Part shown: piece after piece, positions 23,472-35,737 of the stretch
How the letters are laid out: each line of letters starts with the position of its first letter
How positions within the stretch are numbered: the first letter of the stretch is position 1
Assembly: GCA_950295325.1 (NCBI GenBank)
Contig: OX485803.1
Location: forward strand, 62,945,554 to 63,009,553
Direction: 5' to 3'
Source: Polytrichum commune
Taxonomy: Eukaryota; Streptophyta; Polytrichopsida; Polytrichales; Polytrichaceae
DNA length: 64,000 nt
Translations under genes and position numbers: made by a program
The notes under the pieces: generated by a model
Told to the model about the DNA's origin: nothing
Seen by the model: the letters and a program-made list of their open reading frames with translations, nothing else
The model's database searches: none

Positions 23472-25203
23472 TGTGAGGCCAAAACCACCCCCCTTAGGCG
23501 TCCTAGTCCGGGTGATGGTGTTGAGAATCACATGTATTGTTCGTATCAAAAGAATGATCTCTTTGCATCCCAAGGCATACATGTCATTTTGAATCACTTT
23601 GTTTATTAGTAATGACCTCTTGGCTTGTGACCGAATTGGCCTTCTCAAGAGTCCAACCGGCAGCCTTGGCAACACAAGCTCTCAAGGATATTCTCCTTGC
23701 GCCTTTGATTATCCTCTCCTTCACCTTGCCAATGCTAGAGTTCTCCTCCCTCTCCATTGTTATATAAGTGATTGATTTTTTTACCAACAAGGATGTAAGT
23801 GTTGAAAAACACTCCCTCAATGGTTAACCTCAAATATAGTTGCTTGTAAAAACCCCACACCCTCCTAGCTATCTAACCACACAACTCACACATTGACTAA
23901 TTTCATTAAGTCCTTTCCCTAAGTCCTAATTCTAAGTCACTAGGATAATGGCACTAAGGTTTGGCCAAGTAAGCTTGTATGCTGCCCAACCGGTAAGCTC
24001 GTCTGCTGGCCCAACCGTAAGCTTATATGTTGCCCAACCGGTAAGCTTGTCTGCTGCCCAACCGGTAAGCTCGTCTGCTGGCCCAACCGTAAGCTTATAT
24101 ATTGCCCAACCGGTAAGCTTGTATGTTGCCCAACCGTAAGCTTGTATGCTGCCCAACCGTAAGCTTGTATGTTGCCCAACCGGTAAGCTTGTATGATGCC
24201 CAACCGGTAAGCTCTTCTGCTGGCCCAACCGGTAAGCTTGTCTGCTGCCCAACCGTAAGCTCGTCTGCTGGCCCAACCGTAAGCTAGTATGCTAGCCCAA
24301 CCATAAGCTTATATGCTGCCCAGCCGTAAGCTCGTCTGCTGGCCCAACCGTAAGCTCGTCTGCTGGCCCAACCATAAGCTTATATGTTGCCCAGCCGTAA
24401 GCTTAGTCTGATGGGCAGAGCCCAGTATATTTGCACTAAGGTTTGGCCAAGCTCCTTAATGGCCCTGAATTAACACACAAATTAGGAGGCTACCTAAGGG
24501 ATTTCAAACTACAACTAATTTGGTGACTCTACCCTCTAATCAAATACTTTTCTACTTGGTCTCTATGATTTGGAATAAGTAACTAAACTAACTCCCTAAC
24601 ATCACTAAGGCTAACTAATCCACACATGTGGCCTTCAAGCTATAAGAGCTTACTCCCATGGGGTGAATTGAGAGAGAGAGCTTAACTAACTAACTTCACT
24701 AGAAAACTAACAATCCACACACGTGGCTCAAGCTCTTAGGAGCTTGCTCCCTTGAGAGCGCTTGATGGAGAGAGAGGAAAATGAGAGAGAAAACACCTTA
24801 AGTAGCAAAGAGGGAGAGAGGGGGAGAGGGAGAGAAAGGTGAGGATAGGGTGAGAGGATTAGCACCTCCAATCACAATCCCTTAACCTTCACCTTCAAAG
24901 TAGGGACTAATCCCCTTCCACCAAGCTTCCTTCTTCCTAAACTAACAAGATGGATCCAAAAGTGGGCATTTAACCCGCGGAGCTCACCTTGCCTCACCTT
25001 ACCCCTTACTCACATAATCAAGGCATTCTCCTATTGAACTCAACCCTTGAAATAACCACCCAACACATTCTAATGCCTAAACTTAAATCCACACCACACT
25101 TCACTCTTTTTATGTTTTGTGAATAATCATAACACCTCAAAGTCAAACTAAAATTGGTTTCGAAGAGTTAATCACCACATGTGGGCACCATTTTGGGCTC
25201 ACA
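23472..25203. mobile_element. Solo-LTR-like insertion nested in the LINE
   Basis: The segment starts TGTGAGGCCAAAACC and ends TTTTGGGCTCACA, giving perfect 6-bp inverted ends TGTGAG/CTCACA of the TG...CA type. It is flanked by CCACC on both sides (23467-23471 and 25204-25208), a 5-bp target duplication as made by LTR-retrotransposon integrase. Its composition is ordinary, whereas the LINE on both sides is extremely C-rich. It is 1732 bp long with no convincing coding region and contains the tandem array listed next. A solo LTR left by recombination is the simplest reading; orientation is unknown. Confidence 0.75.
23969..24414. repeat. Tandem array of about 19 units of 22-25 bp
   Basis: The unit is about GTAAGCTTGTATGTTGCCC followed by AACCG, with variants such as AAGCTCGTCTGCTGG and AAGCTTATATG. 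The phrase GCACTAAGGTTTGGCCAAG occurs just before the array (about 23951) and again just after it (about 24434). The HindIII-like AAGCTT core recurs in most units. Confidence 0.9.
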
Positions 25204-25208
25204 CCACC

Positions 25209-27070
25209 CTACACCCCCCCCCCCTTCACCCCATACTCACACAAATACCACACAGACACACCCATACAAATCAAACAAAGCATACACAAGCAAACTGCCC
25301 CCCCATACGAGGAAGCACTCACCTGGCACACACAGCAGTCTCAGAAGAACGACCACAGCTCCTCCGATGCCGAATCCCCCGGGACGAAAACCTCCGAATC
25401 TGCCGAACAGTCAATCCATCCTCACACACTAACCAAAACCAAAACCACCCGCACATCGCCCCCTACCAAAGCTGAACATCTCTACCATAACAACACACAG
25501 AGCGGCAGACAAAGCCTGGTATCGCACCCCCCCACACAACGCCACATCTCGACACCTCCAACCACCCACCTAACAACTCAAGACAAACACCCACACGCAC
25601 AGCTCCGAAGCTACTCCCATCCACTACCCACACAACCCCTCCCCTCAACAAACCCAGCCTCCCCAACCAGCACCCACACATACACTCAAAACCAACACCC
25701 CCCAAGCTACCTGACACTACCCACTCAACCCCTTCCCTCAACAAACCCTGCCTCCCCAACCAACATCCACACATACACTAAAAATCAACACCCCCCAAGC
25801 TACCTGACACCGAAACAGCCACTCGCTAACAACGAGCCAAGCCCAGCAACACCCTCTGACACACACATCTCCAAAAAAGCCAATCCAGCCCATCACAGCA
25901 AATGCCCACACACACACACTAAGGAGACCAATAACATCCACACCCCAATAAGCACAAAGACAACCCCACAGTCACCAAGAAAAACATGCAACACACTCAA
26001 TAGACACAAACAAACCCACACCCCCCGAAAAAATAACCCAATCCCCACCCATGATCAACCCACGATTGAACGCTACCCCGAATTACACCAAAACACACGA
26101 ACCCCAACATGGCTACTATCCCCAACAAATCTAACCAGCAACAACAATCCCCCCCCCCCCACCCATTGATAATAACCAAGCCCACCCCCTACTTAACACA
26201 CCCAGCACATCCTCCCTCATCACTCACCTCTCACTGTGCACACACATCTCTCCACACCACAATCCACACCTCTCACATCTCATCCTCACCACTTCTCTGC
26301 ATCCAATTAGCACTCTCTCCCATCCACCACTTCACACAGATCCTCCCAAACCTCCTCACCGAGCACACCAAGGAATTTCGAGAACAAGCATCGCCAACAC
26401 CGAAGCAGCTGCTGACATCCCAAACCATACTAGAGCCAGAGACACCGCCGACGCCTCCAACAGAAACAGAACCGGAACAGCCCCAGGCGCCTTCACCGAA
26501 ACCAACGCAACCGAAGAGAGTGATTACAACGACTACACCGCCAACACTGCCGCCCCCACCGTACCCAACGCCCCGCACAACGCAGCTGGAGAAGATCGCC
26601 CACAAACCTGCACACCACAGCACAACACCAATCACATACTCAGCCCTCCAACACAGCAACACCGAAACGCGATCAACACCCAGCCACAACTACGACGCAA
26701 AGTAACGACCCACATCGAAAATCCGAGACTGCCGAGACCACCAACCATACACGCCAGAACCCCGCCAGCTACAGGCAGACATCGCCAATTCTACAGACCG
26801 CTACTACAAAGACACCGGCTCCCACGACTTGAGGACCATGCACCACCAAGGAAACCGACAACGACTCAAACACAGGAAACACAATCACGGCGGACAGCAA
26901 AAGACCAAATCCGAGCACAAGTAGCAGACAACAAAAACGCCCAGCAACGACTCGACGACACACAACAACACTACTGCGAGGAAACGCCCACTGCCCGACC
27001 CCAACAACACTCCAATACCCGAGGTAAATCGCCATCTCATCCACCTGCAAGCACGATTCAGCGCACAAAC
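25209..27070 (+). other. C-rich 5' region of the LINE
   Basis: This region sits between the nested insertion and ORF1 and is almost devoid of G on the plus strand. A low-complexity open frame at 26109-26705 is proline/threonine/histidine-rich and is explained by base composition. The region probably forms the 5' untranslated and promoter part of the LINE together with 22714-23466. A 12-base C run lies at 25214-25225. Confidence 0.5.
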
Positions 27071-29023
27071 ATGTCACAACCTCCTACACTCAATGAGCAG
27101 TACAATGACTTCCGGCAACAAGTACTAGCGCAGCCGCCACCGCCCCCCACAGCTCAGCTCTCAAATCACACTCTTCAACCTCATGACTTGGATGCCGAAG
27201 AAGACCTCGACATGGATGCACAATTGGAGAATGTATCTCCGGAAAGAGGAGGGAGCTCCCTCCAATTGACATATGACCGCAATCCACAACACTCCGCCAA
27301 GGCCACGCTCTTCAAAGCAACACACAACTCCGAAAGCACGCCCCCAACCCTTCAATACCGTAATCCGAGAATTGAAGTCGCATCGGAAAGCCAAACCACC
27401 AAGAGAAGAAAAGCGGACGACTACACCGCGACATCAACACTCGACATCCCACATGCATCCGCAACACCACCATCACACACAAAGGTACAAAAAATGGCCA
27501 CTCTTGGCATTGACATGATGGGTTGCATGTGGCTAGGATTTCAAATGCACGAAATGCTAGCTACACAAAGAGGCAAGAAAGAGTTGAAGGAGAAGCGCAC
27601 CGAAGAGGAATTCATCGCCACCAACACACCCGTGAGTGAAAGACACGAATTCCGATCACTAAGGCGAGCATTCCCAAGGGTCAAGCAAACTCTCTACCCC
27701 ATTGAACGACCGGATGCGGTACCCGGACAACATCTACACTTCACACAAATACCCATGTACGAGAAGACATCCCAAGTCACGGGCCTCACCGAAGATTTCC
27801 ACGTCACCATCCGGTTTGATGGAGAATACAAGCAACTTAGCCGAAGGGAGGTCAAGACCACATGCATAGAGCGACTCCGAATCATGAACATACCTCTTGG
27901 AACCACCTACTCCAACCCCATCGACATTGGAATCAACACGGTTACAAGGAATTGGGCCGGCTTCATCAAAATTCACCTTCAAGAACCCAAGCGTGATGGC
28001 CTAGCTCTACTCCGAGGGGACCGAGCATTTGTCATGGCAATGGGAGACGGGGAAAAAATCATTGGAAAGGTGGAGAAGGGCTTTGAGCTCATCACAAAGG
28101 TGAAGAACATGAGATTACACCTCAAGGGTGAAACCATTCGAAACAACTTGGCTCTCGACATACTTCGCAACCTCATGCAACACTCATATTACGATGGTAG
28201 AGAAGTTGAGATACTTTCCCTCACTAAGGCGGCCATAGAGAAAGACTTCACCTTCATCACTCTCACCACCGAGGAAGCCCGTGATGACATCCTCAACAAT
28301 GGCCTCACATTTCAATCCGAACGTTTCAAAGTAAGCATCACCAAAAACAAAGACTTGGGCAACCCCTCGGAGCTAAGAATTAACACTACTTTAGTTGCTA
28401 ACAACCTACCACAACGGGAGTCTCAATCAACCATCACCAAATCCCTCAAGAAGTTGTTCGGAGAGGAGAACATCACCGGAGTCACCTTTGGACACAAGAC
28501 CAATCAAGATGATGACCGCCAAGCCGGATGGTGTCACATACAATGTTTGAATGCGGCGGTCTACACGGATTGGCTTTACAAGTCTACATACATTCTAGGG
28601 AGGCGTGTAGACCTCATCCCGCACAAAGGAAGCATTGACGGCACCGAACCAAACCAAACCGCTATCCGCTTAGCACAAGCCCCCGTAAGAGAAGCCATTG
28701 CTCAGAAAGTTCATGCTATGAGCAACACCACGGCATCCTCACCACTAGTTTCCGAGAAACTCTTCACCAAAGCCATGAAAGAGCTAGCCAATACGATGGA
28801 CGACAAACTTACCACACTCACCAACAACATCAACCTCAACACGGACATGCGTATCGAAGCTTCTACGGACACTCTCAAAACACATGCAACAAACATCCAC
28901 AACATCATGAGCGCAATGGCAATGGAATTTCAACAATCAAACCACCGCATACACAACATAATGCAAACGTTAGCCGCCACATCCCCGGACCCCCCCCCCA
29001 CACACACACACACACCAACATAG
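27071..29023 (+). CDS. LINE ORF1 protein (RRM-like, RNA-binding)
   Basis: An intact open frame of 650 residues. The first 140 or so are low-complexity (Pro, Gln, Thr, Ser, charged). A central conserved-looking part follows (HFTQIPMYEKTSQVTGLTED, FDGEYKQLSRREVKTTCIER, TRNWAGFIKIHLQEPKRDG). Two segments resemble RNA-recognition motifs: about 375-427 (DFTFITLTTEEARDDILNNG) and about 433-520 (RINTTLVANNLPQRE with an RNP2-like strand, then AGWCHIQCLNAAVYTDWL with an RNP1-like strand). The C-terminus is a helical tail (KAMKELANTMDDKLTTLTNN) that may form a coiled coil. In other LINEs ORF1 coats the element RNA. The frame is uninterrupted, in contrast with ORF2. I chose ATG 27071 as the first in frame; a downstream start is possible. 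Confidence 0.8.
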   Translation: MSQPPTLNEQYNDFRQQVLAQPPPPPTAQLSNHTLQPHDLDAEEDLDMDAQLENVSPERGGSSLQLTYDRNPQHSAKATLFKATHNSESTPPTLQYRNPRIEVASESQTTKRRKADDYTATSTLDIPHASATPPSHTKVQKMATLGIDMMGCMWLGFQMHEMLATQRGKKELKEKRTEEEFIATNTPVSERHEFRSLRRAFPRVKQTLYPIERPDAVPGQHLHFTQIPMYEKTSQVTGLTEDFHVTIRFDGEYKQLSRREVKTTCIERLRIMNIPLGTTYSNPIDIGINTVTRNWAGFIKIHLQEPKRDGLALLRGDRAFVMAMGDGEKIIGKVEKGFELITKVKNMRLHLKGETIRNNLALDILRNLMQHSYYDGREVEILSLTKAAIEKDFTFITLTTEEARDDILNNGLTFQSERFKVSITKNKDLGNPSELRINTTLVANNLPQRESQSTITKSLKKLFGEENITGVTFGHKTNQDDDRQAGWCHIQCLNAAVYTDWLYKSTYILGRRVDLIPHKGSIDGTEPNQTAIRLAQAPVREAIAQKVHAMSNTTASSPLVSEKLFTKAMKELANTMDDKLTTLTNNINLNTDMRIEASTDTLKTHATNIHNIMSAMAMEFQQSNHRIHNIMQTLAATSPDPPPTHTHTPT

Positions 29024-29815
29024 CTAGGCTACCACATACACCAAGCACATCTATGGCCAATGCACAAGTAGGGGACAACAACGCACCACAGCTAGCACCC
29101 CCAGGATTCCAGAATCCCCATTTTAGGAACTCTCCATCAAGTCTCCACAAAGGCCCATACCACCTACATGAATAGTATACACATAGCATACTCATGGACG
29201 ATACTCATACATCTACTATGTATTTCCTTCTTACATATAAATAAAGGATACCCAATTGTGCTCAAAATGGTCACACTAGGCGTAAGATCTCCCTTATACA
29301 CGATCAAATACAAAATTACACCCTCTACTAACCAAGCATACATTATAATAATTGCACTTCTCATCATGAAAACATACGCCCACACCAACCCCCCAACCCC
29401 ACAAAACATAATCCACACAAAGGTCTACATACATACTAACCCCCTCATCCCACACACCACAATACATCCAACAACACATACCCACACGACCATTCACCAT
29501 CATCAAAACTATAATACCATCCCAAACTCAAACAAAACAACACCTAAAAAGGAAGAGCTATTTTACACACTAAAAGAAATACTACAAACTCACCTATCGG
29601 GCACATCCATCACATCCACACTAAACCCACATACACCTCCACTACCTCACACCACCCTACCATTAAAACATCACCACATTGGATATAGCCACATAAACCG
29701 CCACAACATTACTTTAGTCAACTTCTACACAATAAGACATACGCACTTAAAACGCCCAACACTACACAAAACCTTTGCACAAATTGTTGACCTCCAAACA
29801 CTCATCCTAAAAGGT

Positions 29816-29842
29816 GGAGACATACAACTCAACCCGGGCCCA
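29816..29842 (+). other. 2A-like ribosome-skipping motif (GDIQLNPGP)
   Basis: In frame with ORF2, residues 217-225, preceded by the hydrophobic segment VDLQTLILKG. The known 2A signature is D-(V/I)-E-x-N-P-G-P; here the glutamate is glutamine and NPGP is complete. Known 2A sequences separate the chain between the final Gly and Pro. Activity here is an inference. Confidence 0.6.
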
Positions 29843-30211
29843 CTTTCATACATTTATAAAAATCCCCCTATAAAAAACACACAAGAAACAAAACCATACT
29901 CTATTAAAAATCCATCCGTATTCCAATACGCCCAACTAGTAAGCCTATCACCCATACACTTACCACAACACCCCCCTAACCCCATCAAATTAGGCCTAGG
30001 CCATTCACACCACAAACCAACCGCCCCAAAACCCTTACATCCAAACTCACAACATAACACCGTAATTATACATAGATACATAGCTAACATATGGGCATTA
30101 CCCTACTTACTCCAAAATCAACCACCACCCGCCATACAATCACATAACAAGAAACCACAATTAAGCATAAGCACACAATACCACAATCAAAAACATCTCC
30201 TCCTACAATGT

Positions 30212-30238
30212 GGAGATATACACCCTAACCCAAGACCT
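30212..30238 (+). other. Second, degenerate 2A-like motif (GDIHPNPRP)
   Basis: Residues 349-357 of the same frame, preceded by KHLLLQC. The essential Gly of NPGP is Arg here, explained by one G-to-A change (GGA to AGA). As it stands it should not work. Confidence 0.5.
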
Positions 30239-33200
30239 ATGCCTAACCTACTACAAAAATACCCCCCGGCTCACAAAAGACGACAACATACATATTTCCT
30301 ACTTGGTACGATCAAATTTCAACCCGAATATCAACACCTTGCCAAAACATTCAAACATTTTTTCCAAAATACACACCCCTTACACGAACAAATAACACTC
30401 TCACTCCCATACTTATACAACCACATACAAAAATACCATGCCCACCCCCCCTCACGAATCATATATGCAATAATAGTAACAATTAGCCCCTCTACTATAG
30501 CATGTAACTTGTACCTACAACAACAACCAACACATAACTGGACATCACAAATATTAGAAAAAATGACCAAACTATCTAACCCGCCGGAACGACACATAGA
30601 CACCCCACACCCATATACGCAATTTTGTAACATATTTAATGATACAATCAACCCCGCCAACACAATACACAAAAAATTATATGATTACATCCACTTACAT
30701 CCCGACTCACTTAGCATACAAAATTTACAGGAAGCATTCCCATACCTACCAAAGCAACTTATAACGGAAGCCTTAAGATACAACGAACCCATAAACGAAT
30801 ATACACATCCTAATCCACCCATACCCATCCCACCATCACCATCCGAACCAATCCCACTAACAAGTCTAGAAACATATGCCATAACATGGAATGCTTCTTC
30901 ACTTAACACCGTTATGTCATGTTTACAAGACTTAATTACAAAAGAACCCCCGTCAATCATCACCCTACAAGAAACCAAACTATCCGCCACAAAATCCACA
31001 AAACACATACAAAGATAACTTCCCCAATATAAACTTTTCTTCAATAATACACATAACATCACGAGAATCACACGCCAAAAAATAACCTATAGAGGTTTTG
31101 GAGGAGGTCTCCTACTCCTTGTACACATCAAACATGCATTCCCCGGTAACATCTCCAAAATACCCACTCCCGCAGCCATATCCCCTTTTCTCCAAATAAC
31201 ACGCATAGCCAACCAACCCCTACAACCTTGGCTCCTACTTAACTTATATATGCCCTCACATGAGGACGACCTACCTCTCATCCCCACCATCCAAAATACC
31301 ATTACGGACCAAATTAACACACACCCAAACCACACATATATCTTATGCGGAGACTTTAATAGGGACATTGCCCTAATAGGACGACAAAACGACCAACAAA
31401 TTACACCGCCACAAACAGAGGACTACCTATGGAGATCCTTCATACTCGACCTCGGACTGACATATATTCCAACAAATACAACATTATCTAGACAAGGGGG
31501 ATACAACTACACACAAAACAACTTAATTAACGGTTTTTTCATAAAAACCCTTGATAACAACCAATACTCCGCTACTACAAACCAACATACTCAGCTAAAC
31601 TCCGATCACATGCCCATCCAACTAAAAATTCCCCCTAACACACTCATCGCTAGAACACCAATTATAGCATCCGAACCACCACCAAGAATTCTCAACCTTA
31701 TCCCAAAGGAGAAAATTGAAGACTTCCACACCAAATTCTTTGAAACTAACTCAACTCAAATTGATGAGCTCATACTATTATTAAAACATAACCAACTAAC
31801 AAATGAACAATGGCAATTAGCATGTGACTCACTAAACACCCTCACCGACAACATCACCAACATCGTCTTAGAATCATGCAGTGCCCCACCCATTCCCACA
31901 TTGCCAAACCGAATTGCTAACCAAGGAGGCTATCTCCCAAAGAAGACACAAAAAACTGGAAACTACACTTATCCACCTACCACCTCATCCGGAAGGCAAT
32001 TTACACCATAAAAAACAACCCGAACTGGCGCACCCACCCCATTATTACCCAAGAAATACACAATCATATTCACACTAGCATACCTCCACCACCAAACCCC
32101 TCTCTCCCACACAACACATGGGTGAATGCCCTAGCTAAAATTGCAAAAGAAGCTAAGAACAAAGCCCGCAAAATCATCACCGACTACACCACCAAACAAA
32201 TTAAAAAAACCATATCAAAATATCAACAACTCTATGATAAAAGTCCCAATACTATCTACAGAAAAGTTTTTAAAAATACCGACACCCCCCACTCGATTGC
32301 CTCATATATAGGCACAACAACATTCTTACCAACCCAAAAGACATCGCACAAGAAATACATGCCCAACAATCAATCAGTAATAGACCAACTGTCCCAACCT
32401 GCCATTATCAACCAGACCACCCACAACAATGTTGTCAATGCATATGCGGAGTCAGACAATACCCGTGGCATGATCTGAATGGATATGCCCTGGAAAAAAG
32501 AGGCGAAGCATCAACTCCCATGCATACATACCTAGATCAAGGAACATATGACATATGCCTCAAAAATTTAACCAACGAGAAAATCCCTGGATCCGACAAA
32601 ATACCCAATGCCATATTAAAAAATATGCCACCCAGATTTCACACACTTCTATTGCTATTTTTTACTCACTGCTACAAACAAAAACAAATCCCCGCATCTT
32701 GGAAAACAAGCCTCACAAACTCTTATATAAAAAAGGCAACCCCCACCACCTTACTAACCATAGACTAATCGCACTCGCTAATACAATTTACAAACTATTT
32801 ATTAGTACACTTACAAGCATATTATCCACGTACGGAGAAAAATATCAAATCCTACACAACAACCAAGAAGGCTTTAGGGCTGAACGATGCACCACACGAC
32901 AATTACAAACCCTCATAGCGGCATTAGAAGATGTAAGACTTACTACTCAAGATATTTACATATTATACATCGATTTCAAAAACGCCTTCGGATCTATTGA
33001 TCATGCCAGACTTCTCGCCATTATAAAGGACCTAGGCTACCCACAAGACGATGTGGCCTTAGTAGGCAATATCTACTCACAATCCACTACCACCTTTAAC
33101 AGAGAACATTTTGATCAAACAAAACTCATACCCATACAACGTGGCACTATACAAGGTGACACCTTGAGTCCATACATTTTTATCATATTTATTGAACCAC

Positions 33201-34964
33201 TCCTACAATGGCTACAACGAGGTAACAATGGATACACCTTTCACACCTCTAATACAAAACTACGCTCTGCAGCCTACGCAGACGACCTGGCCGTAATAGC
33301 CAATAATTTGCCATTCCTCCAACTCCAACTAAATAAATTGGACAAATTCTGTGAGTGGGCAGGTATGGACCTCGGCATCCCAAAATGCGCAATCACGGAT
33401 TGCCCCAACAAAACAAAATTAAACCCCCAAGCCTTCAAAACACACATAAAAAATATCAACATAAACTTTAGAAATCAACCCATACCTATCCTAAGCCAAC
33501 ACGAGCCATATATTTATCTTGGAATTAATCTAGTCCCCTCACTATAATGGAAAACTCAAACACACATAACAACAACTAACCTAATCAAACAATGCAAGCT
33601 ACTAACCGCATGCCCAGCCACCATGAAACAAAAAATCCAAATGATTGACACAGTCATAAGAGTTGGCATCGCCTACAATTTCTACGCCGTTCCATATTCA
33701 CTCCCGCCATTAAGAAACTCGATAAACGAATAATCGCCCTACACAAAACTATATGCGGCTTACCGAAATGCATGTCCAATGCGGTCACACAGCTACCACA
33801 AGATATGTTCGGCACACAAGCCTTTTCACTCAAAAATGCATACCTTACATGTATAGGTGAACAACTTATTAATGCCCTCAATGACAAAGGGCGACTAAGA
33901 AAAATATATAATGAATTAACTAAACACATACTTGCCAAACATGGCGGATCCCTTAAACTACCACGCATATCCCGCCAAGATTGTATCCGATCACCAATTA
34001 CACGCACGTTATTCTTACTCAAAACAACTAGTGGCATTCACCTCAAGAGCCAACTCGAGAAATTTCCCCTCCTCCCCACACCCTTAGAAACCCAACGGAT
34101 GCACCAAGCACAAACCATACCAACACTAACTCCCACACTCTCCCTTAAATACCTACATAAATTCATCCTCCACAACATAACCGAACTCAAGCACATAACC
34201 CACCCCAACGGCACACATCTTATGACAAACGATGACTTCAAACATTACTATGGTACACTCACTAAAACAACACAAGCCGCCATAAAACAAGCCCGAACTC
34301 TTTTTTGCGAACCACCGTGTCATAACCCATGCCTAAATAATTGCCCAACACATACCCTATCAAACATCCTCAAAAACCCTTACAAAATACACAACCACCA
34401 CATAGACACACGATTAGAAAGACATAATGCACACCTACCCACACCTCCACCTCCGGAATACCCGAAGCCACCCTCGTATATACAAAACAACCACATACAA
34501 TATCCAATTCACTCTATAATAAATGACCGCCCCCACACCTACAAAGATAAACACAAAATTACCAAAAGGTATACATCCTACCTATGCCAATGGATACTCC
34601 CCCACGAAACCATATACAACAAGTGGCTTCCCCAAAAAGAATTGTTCCCATGTAACAACCAAAACACCATAAGCCATAACATTCTACTTCTAACACAATA
34701 TTCTACCCACAAACAAAATCAACACTTCACCAACATCTTAAAATCACACTTTAATGAAGAACAACTAAGAGACACTAGATACATCCCCCCCCCCCCCCCC
34801 CCCCACAAATTATAACCCTATGTCATGTTAATATCAACGAATGTAACCCAGATAATGACATCGCCTGCACTCAACACACCATCCAAAGCCAACATAGTGT
34901 AACACACATATACGACAATGATGGTCGTCACTTAATTACCATCCCCGAACAAAGACTACAATGG

Positions 34965-35737
34965 TTGTGGGAACAATACCAAAATGCATTACACATACCG
35001 CACAATCTCAAACCCCCCACACAATCATTCAAACAAGAAGTTGTATGGTTATACCAAAGGTACAAATACCGAATGCCCAAAAGTGACCCCCTCAAACTAT
35101 CACAATATACACTCCCAAATGCCATCATTAACCATATTATAGACTCCTTCCATATCACACATTCATATTTTTCATCACCCGTCACATGCCCTACCACGCT
35201 AAGACAATTCTCCTCCACTTTCTCCCGAGACAAAGTTTTCAGGTAAAGAGGAACGGCATTCCAACACAAATGGACAGGTAACGGGTATGCCCACCCACAT
35301 ACAGAAACACACATCCAACAAGCCCTTCACTGGGCAAGACTTGCAGCCCACAACAACCCCGACACAATTACAATCCTTATAACAACTGATCCAAATTGGT
35401 ATAAGAACCTTCACCCTCATGAAGGCCCTTTCCCGGACTCATACGTCATCACGCACTTTAAAGCAGACACCATTACATACGAAGAACCCACGATACCCCC
35501 AGAACTACAAATCGAACCTCGAATAGAAAGCCGTGACATTAGAATACTATGTATACACCACAAAACCACGTCCATCGGAACCACAAGATATGCATGTTGC
35601 ATGAACACTATCGGCAAATTTCTACAAATACCTACTATATTCAACACAACCGCACCACCCACACCAATGAACACCTCAGTAAACCGTAGTAAGAAATGGG
35701 CCCAACTCACATACCCGCCCCCCCCCCCCAACCCCTA
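34965..35737 (+). other. Unassigned ORF2 domain between RT and RNase H
   Basis: About 250 residues in one frame with one stop (35244). Conserved-looking stretches are YFSSPVTCPTTL, FSRDKVF, RGTAFQHKWTGNGYAHPH, IQQALHWARLAAHN, TITILITTDPNWYKN and DSYVITHFKADTITYEEP. The pattern of an SPxxC start, an FG..G-F element, then a Gly-rich loop, a helix and a hydrophobic strand ending in PxWY weakly recalls the phage/PCIF1-type adenine methyltransferase fold, but the NPP[FY] catalytic motif is absent. The domain identity is an inference. Confidence 0.35.

Noticed and set aside
23948-24276. Repetitive open frames giving repeated TSLPVGQ or SSAGP peptides
   Set aside because: They are translations of the tandem array and carry no protein-like signal beyond the repeat.
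23969-24414. Regularly spaced repeats resembling a CRISPR array
   Set aside because: The units are adjoining tandem copies with no unique spacers, in a plant-type nuclear sequence; it is a minisatellite.
23520-25182. Alternative ends TGTTGAG...ACCACA for the insertion nested in the LINE
   Set aside because: Flanking bases do not match there, while TGTGAG...CTCACA has exact inverted ends and a CCACC duplication on both sides.
25463-26689. Minus-strand open frames rich in Gly, Trp and Val through the C-rich LINE region
   Set aside because: They are the complement of G-free sequence, where stop codons are rare on the minus strand; no family likeness.
26109-26705. 198-codon open frame before LINE ORF1
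   Set aside because: Proline/threonine/histidine-rich low complexity explained by the C/A-rich strand; no motif and no link to ORF1.
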